Of a DNA stretch of 9,076 nt, positions 5,506 through 9,076 are shown in pieces. Positions within the stretch are counted from its first letter, which is position 1; each line of letters starts with the position of its first letter. Location: positions 1 to 9,076 of the forward strand of contig JALXCG010000029.1 in assembly GCA_026991065.1 (NCBI GenBank). The letters are read 5' to 3'. This stretch comes from Gemmatimonadota bacterium. Lineage in GTDB: Bacteria; GCA-2686955. The position numbers and the translations under genes were made by a program. Under the pieces are notes generated by a model, which saw only the letters and a program-made list of their open reading frames with translations, searched no databases and was not told the origin of the DNA.

Positions 5506-7101
5506 ATGAGATCCCGTTTCCTGCCCTGCTCCCCCCTCCTCTGCACCCTTCTCCCTCTGGCACTCGCCTCTCCCGCACTGGGGCAATCCGGCGCCATCCT
5601 GCAGGAATTTGCCGGGCAGACCTACTGGGAGGGATTCGCCGGAACGCTCGACGGCTGCGGTGACATCGACGGCGACGGGGTTCCCGACCTGGTGATCGGT
5701 GACGACACCTACGCCGGCTTCGGCGGCCATGTTCGCGCCTACTCCGGCGCTACCGGGGCCGAACTGTGGAGCTGGAGCGGCTTCGCCCAGGGCGACGCGG
5801 TCGCCGGTGCCGGCGATGTGGATGCCGACGGCACTCCGGACATCATCGTCGGCGATCTCTTCGCCTCTCTACCGATCATCAAGGCGGGCGCTGCCTATGT
5901 CTATTCCGGCGCCACCGGGGCACTCTTGCACGAATTCATCGGGGACACCGGAGACGGCTATCTCGGAAGATCGGTGGATGGCGTGGGCGACATCGATGGC
6001 GACGGCGCCGCGGATCTGATCATCGGCGCCGACGGCGTCGGCAACATCCGCGCTTTCGGCGGTGCCGCCTACGTCCGGTCCGGCCTCACCGGAGCCCTTC
6101 TTTTCCAGATCGACGGGACCAAGGATCACGGCTACCTGGGCTCCAGCGTAGCAGGAACCGGTGACACCAACGGCGACGGCATCGGCGACTTCCTGGTCGG
6201 CGCATACGGGGAAGACCGCTGGGGCTACAACACCGGTGCCGCCTATCTCTACTCCGGGGCCGACGCCTCTCTTCTTCACTCCTGGACCGGCTTGAACCAG
6301 AACAATCGCTTCGGCGAGGCCGTAGCCGCGACCGGCGACCTGGATGGCGACGGTTCCGGCGATCTGGCGATCGCGGCGCCGGGCGCCGGGCCAAACGGGC
6401 AGGTGTATCTCTACTCCGGCGCCACGGGGCAACTGCTCTTCACCCTGGAGGGGCAGGATCCCGGCGAAGTGTTCGGCAAAAGCGTCGCCGGCGCCGGTGA
6501 CGTAGACGGCGATGGCACCAGCGACGTTATTGTCGGTTCCGACCGCTACTACACACCGGGTGGCTATAGCGGCATCGTCCGCGTCTTCTCCGGCGTCGAC
6601 GGCCACCTGCTGCAGTATTTCACCGCCGGCCTCGAAGTCGGTCGGCTCGGTCTGGCCGTGGCCGGCCCCGGCGATCTGGATGGCGATGGCCGCGCCGATC
6701 TGCTGGCCGGAGCGCCGGAAGTCGAAGTGCCGGGGCTCAACGAGGCCGGGGTTGCCTACCTCTTCTCCGGCCAGCGTGAAGGGGTTCTGTTGGAAGTCGC
6801 CAACCTGCAAGCCGGCGGCACTGCCACCCTGCGCCTCTACGGTGCCGACCCCACCAGTTCCGCGCTCTTCGCCTATTCCCTCACCGGCGCCGGCCCCACC
6901 CCGACCCCCTATGGCGATGCTGAATTGAGCGCGCCGATCCAGAGTTTGCCACCGGTTCTCTGCGATGCCAACGGCATGGCCGAGATTCAGGTGAGCGTTC
7001 CCGGCTCCGCCGCCGGAGTCCTGCTCTGGGCCCAGGCCGCCGAACTGTACGCCGGAGGCGGCGGCGTTCTCACGCAACCGCTGGCGCTCGAAGTTCACTG
7101 A
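5506..7101 (+). CDS. Secreted FG-GAP (integrin-alpha-like) seven-bladed beta-propeller protein
   Basis: A 531-residue exported protein with no enzymatic motif. Residues 1-26 form a signal peptide (MRSRFLPCSPLLCTLLPLAL, then SPALG before QSG). Seven FG-GAP repeats follow, each with a calcium-binding loop of the GDxDGDGxxD type, beginning at residues 52, 103, 161, 219, 277, 331 and 389. The 51-58 residue spacing and the count of seven fit one closed seven-bladed propeller. Many blades also contain AYxYSGATG or a close variant. The last ~105 residues (from about 427) form a separate beta-rich domain with SLTGAGPTPTPYG and VPGSAAGVLLWAQA, a C-terminal style I associate with Planctomycetota and related phyla. 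FG-GAP propellers usually act in binding at the cell surface or outside it; the ligand is unknown. The start has AAAGG 7 nt upstream. It stands alone and converges on the protease gene, so a joint role with the protease is not implied. Confidence 0.9.
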   Translation: MRSRFLPCSPLLCTLLPLALASPALGQSGAILQEFAGQTYWEGFAGTLDGCGDIDGDGVPDLVIGDDTYAGFGGHVRAYSGATGAELWSWSGFAQGDAVAGAGDVDADGTPDIIVGDLFASLPIIKAGAAYVYSGATGALLHEFIGDTGDGYLGRSVDGVGDIDGDGAADLIIGADGVGNIRAFGGAAYVRSGLTGALLFQIDGTKDHGYLGSSVAGTGDTNGDGIGDFLVGAYGEDRWGYNTGAAYLYSGADASLLHSWTGLNQNNRFGEAVAATGDLDGDGSGDLAIAAPGAGPNGQVYLYSGATGQLLFTLEGQDPGEVFGKSVAGAGDVDGDGTSDVIVGSDRYYTPGGYSGIVRVFSGVDGHLLQYFTAGLEVGRLGLAVAGPGDLDGDGRADLLAGAPEVEVPGLNEAGVAYLFSGQREGVLLEVANLQAGGTATLRLYGADPTSSALFAYSLTGAGPTPTPYGDAELSAPIQSLPPVLCDANGMAEIQVSVPGSAAGVLLWAQAAELYAGGGGVLTQPLALEVH

Positions 7102-7104
7102 GTC

Positions 7105-7142
7105 GCTTGCGGATCGCCGCGACGCAGCGGCGACCCGCAAGC
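7105..7142. terminator. Long hairpin just after the FG-GAP stop codon
   Basis: GCTTGCGG (7105-7112) pairs with CCGCAAGC (7135-7142), and TCGCCGC (7114-7120) pairs with GCGGCGA (7127-7133), around a 6-nt loop with a single A/C mismatch between the two stem parts. It begins 3 bp after the TGA. There is no T-tract on either strand, so it is not a textbook intrinsic terminator, but its position between convergent genes suggests a role in transcript ending or 3' end stability for one or both. Confidence 0.5.
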
Positions 7143-7170
7143 AAAAGCGCGCCGCTTACGGCAGCGGCGC
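7143..7170 (-). terminator. Putative terminator hairpin overlapping the protease stop codon
   Basis: On the minus strand an 8-bp perfect stem (7163-7170 with 7149-7156) encloses a 6-nt loop. The TAA stop of the protease (7158-7156) lies at the loop/stem edge. GC and then four T (7146-7143) follow the stem in the leftward direction. The T-run is short, so termination would be modest; the longer hairpin next to it may add to it. Confidence 0.45.
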
Positions 7171-9076
7171 CTCAATCACATGGCGCTCCGTTACGTTGAA
7201 GCTGAAGACACCGTAGTCGGGCGCACCCACCGGATGGGAACCGGCGTTGGGCTCCTGCCACATATCCTCAGCCCGGTAGTAGTACTCCACCAGCGAGCCC
7301 GCCGGCTGTCCCGGAATCTGCCCGCTCACCCAGTCGTTGCCGATCGGAGTCAGCGCCACCTCCTGCCAGGCGCCTCCATCCACGCGATAAAACACCGAGG
7401 CCCAACCGATGCCGTAGTCGTCGGCGAGCTGCGCCCCCACGGTGTAGCTGCCACGCGCCGGCCCACTGGGGATCTCGATCGCATCGACAAAATAGGGCGG
7501 CTCGATATCGTCTGGAGTGGTCACCTTGAGGTCATCGACCCACCACTTGGCCCAATTGACGAAGAAGCGGTCGGCGGTGATACCGAAGCGGACCCGCAAC
7601 GCGCCATCCCCGACATTGGGAAGTTCGATCTCCTGCGGTGACCACGGACGATAGAGCGGATCCGACATCCAGTCAAAAACCCAGCCGCGTTTCCAGGTGG
7701 CGCCGTTATCCACCGAGACATCGACCCGCATGTCGGTGAAAAGCTCCTCCTGCAGGTTGTAGGCGTGCCAGAAAGCGAGGGTTGCGGTATTGAAGCCCGA
7801 CAGATCGATCGGATCGCGCAGCGTGACATACTCCCAACTGTTGGTCGGACCGCCACTGAACATGGCGTGAGTGGGCGAGTGGGAAGATTGCGTGGAAAGG
7901 TCCCAGTTCTGCTCCGTGTTCCAGAGCAGGTCGAAGGAGTCCGGGTCCGCATACTCCAGTTGGTCCAGGTGCAGCAGCACCGGCGGTGGCGGCGAGCCGA
8001 CCGTGAAGCGCAGCGGCACCACCTGGTCGAAGTCGACGCTGTCGCCATCGGCGTGAACCGCCAGGCCCAGCTCCACACTGTGACCACCGGGCGTCAGGTC
8101 GTGCGCCCAGATGCGGATCGGGGAGTCGAGATTGTTCCCACTCTCCTCGGGGGCCAGGTCTCCGTAGTCGGAGAGCGCCGCATCCACAGTCAGGTAGTTG
8201 TCGTGAGAGTCCGCCACGATCCGGGTGTTGTAAGCGGTTTGGCCACCGATATTCTTCAACTCCACCAGAACCGACGCGCTTTCCCCGGCGTCCAACTTGC
8301 CATCACCATTGCCGCCGGGCGGAGAATCGTCGAGCTGGGTCTGCACCACGCGCACCCAGGGGGCATTCAGCGGCGCGGTGGATTCGAGCGCCGACCACAC
8401 GTCCAGACGGCCCCAACCGTAGTCATTGTTGGGGTAGGGGTCGCCCGCGGGCGGTTGCACCGAACTGTCGAGCAGAATGTCATAGAGGAGATCGGGAGTG
8501 AGAGTCGGGTTTTTCTCGCAAAGCAGCGCCACCGCACCGGCCATGTGCGGCGTGGCCATGGAGGTGCCGCTCCAGGTGTCGTAGCGGTTGTTGGGCAGGC
8601 AGGAGCGTACATTCTCGCCCGGAGCGGAGAGATCCGGCTTGATCAGATTCCAATCGGGACGGAACCAGGTACTCGGGTCGTTCCAGGGGTTTCGGTTGGG
8701 GGCCGGCCCGCGCGAGGACCAGGAGGAGATCAGGTCCCGGGAGTTGGTCGACCCAACGCCGAGAACCACCGAGTAGTTGCCCGGCGTTCCGGCCGAACCG
8801 GTGCCCGGCCCCTCGTTGCCGTTGGCGCAGACGGGCAGGATGTCGATGGTGAGATAGGTGGCGAAAACATCCCAGAAGGAGGTGCTGGTGCGGTCGGTCG
8901 AGCCCCAGGAGTTGGAGCAGACCCGCACATCCACCTCCGGCTTGAGCCCGCCGATAAACTCCAGCCCCTGAATGATCTGGTGGTCATAGCCGGAACCGCC
9001 GGAATCGAGCACCTTGGCGGTGACGAACTTGGCTCCCGGTGCCACACCGATGTCGTTGCCGAAGGGCCCCAGGCCG
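7156..9076 (-). CDS. Subtilisin-like serine protease (family S8), multidomain, exported; N-terminus outside the window
   Basis: The frame runs open to the right edge, so the protein is partial (about 640 residues seen); the GTG at 9045 is an internal valine of IGVAPGAK, not a start. The visible part begins just after where the catalytic histidine is expected, so the Asp and His are outside. The oxyanion-hole Asn is in CANGNEGPG (codon 8817-8815) and the catalytic Ser in SGTSMATPHMAG (codon 8562-8560). After the protease domain comes a CARDB-like region with GNGDGKLDAGES and VLVELKNIGGQTA (about 8330-8000), typical of exported repeat-domain proteins. Next is a jelly-roll-like domain (HLDQLEYADPD to WWVDDLKVTTPDD, about 7975-7515) of the kind found next to peptidases. 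Last is a fibronectin-like domain with SYTVGAQLADDYGIGWASVF and SLVEYYYRAED, ending at ERHVIEAPLP. No obvious C-terminal sorting tail or anchor is seen. Export is inferred from domain style because the signal peptide is outside. Substrate unknown. Confidence 0.93.
   Translation of the reverse strand, partial: GLGPFGNDIGVAPGAKFVTAKVLDSGGSGYDHQIIQGLEFIGGLKPEVDVRVCSNSWGSTDRTSTSFWDVFATYLTIDILPVCANGNEGPGTGSAGTPGNYSVVLGVGSTNSRDLISSWSSRGPAPNRNPWNDPSTWFRPDWNLIKPDLSAPGENVRSCLPNNRYDTWSGTSMATPHMAGAVALLCEKNPTLTPDLLYDILLDSSVQPPAGDPYPNNDYGWGRLDVWSALESTAPLNAPWVRVVQTQLDDSPPGGNGDGKLDAGESASVLVELKNIGGQTAYNTRIVADSHDNYLTVDAALSDYGDLAPEESGNNLDSPIRIWAHDLTPGGHSVELGLAVHADGDSVDFDQVVPLRFTVGSPPPPVLLHLDQLEYADPDSFDLLWNTEQNWDLSTQSSHSPTHAMFSGGPTNSWEYVTLRDPIDLSGFNTATLAFWHAYNLQEELFTDMRVDVSVDNGATWKRGWVFDWMSDPLYRPWSPQEIELPNVGDGALRVRFGITADRFFVNWAKWWVDDLKVTTPDDIEPPYFVDAIEIPSGPARGSYTVGAQLADDYGIGWASVFYRVDGGAWQEVALTPIGNDWVSGQIPGQPAGSLVEYYYRAEDMWQEPNAGSHPVGAPDYGVFSFNVTERHVIEAPLP

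Noticed and set aside
5869-7140. A 423-codon open frame antisense to the FG-GAP gene
   Set aside because: It is a by-product of the repeated GDxDGDG coding sequence and has no family features or ribosome binding site.
7156-9045. GTG at 9045 as the start of the protease
   Set aside because: The frame continues unbroken to the window edge and the GTG codes for the valine of the conserved IGVAPGAK segment inside the protease domain.

Overview
This is a GC-rich bacterial chromosome fragment with strong G/C preference at third codon positions. No RNA gene, CRISPR array or intact mobile element is visible. The two secreted protein types at the right end, a seven-blade FG-GAP propeller protein with a small C-terminal beta domain and a multidomain subtilase, resemble proteins common in environmental Planctomycetota, Eisenbacteria or Krumholzibacteria-like genomes. 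That placement is an inference from protein style only.

Layout from left to right. (a) Positions 1-329 hold the 5' end of a leftward gene for an exported protein. It has a good ribosome binding site and ATG, but seven perfect copies of a 7-bp repeat separate the ATG from the signal-peptide core, and at this copy number the two parts are out of frame. This looks like a phase-variable locus in the OFF state. A perfect 18-bp inverted repeat lies in its coding body at the window edge. (b) Positions 476-1040 hold a rightward, decayed remnant of an AAA-type ATPase with a C-terminal PD-(D/E)XK-like domain. (c) Positions 1063-2043 hold a leftward, intact UDP-glucuronate decarboxylase gene. (d) Divergent from it is an Rrf2-family regulator with three cysteines (2315-2731, TTG start), followed after 147 bp by a quinol-dependent nitric oxide reductase (2879-5101) that ends in a clear intrinsic terminator. 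(e) About 300 bp of gene-free DNA contains several dyads. (f) A secreted FG-GAP propeller protein (5506-7101) converges on a leftward subtilisin-like protease (7156 to beyond the window end). Two strong hairpins separate them.

The only evident functional unit is regulator plus qNOR. An NsrR/IscR-like Fe-S sensor probably controls a one-gene nitric oxide detoxification or denitrification module. The other genes are independent transcription units linked to the cell surface: nucleotide sugar supply, an exported protein with a switchable reading frame, and two secreted proteins. The most novel element is the 7-bp repeat that separates start codon and signal peptide at 252-307.
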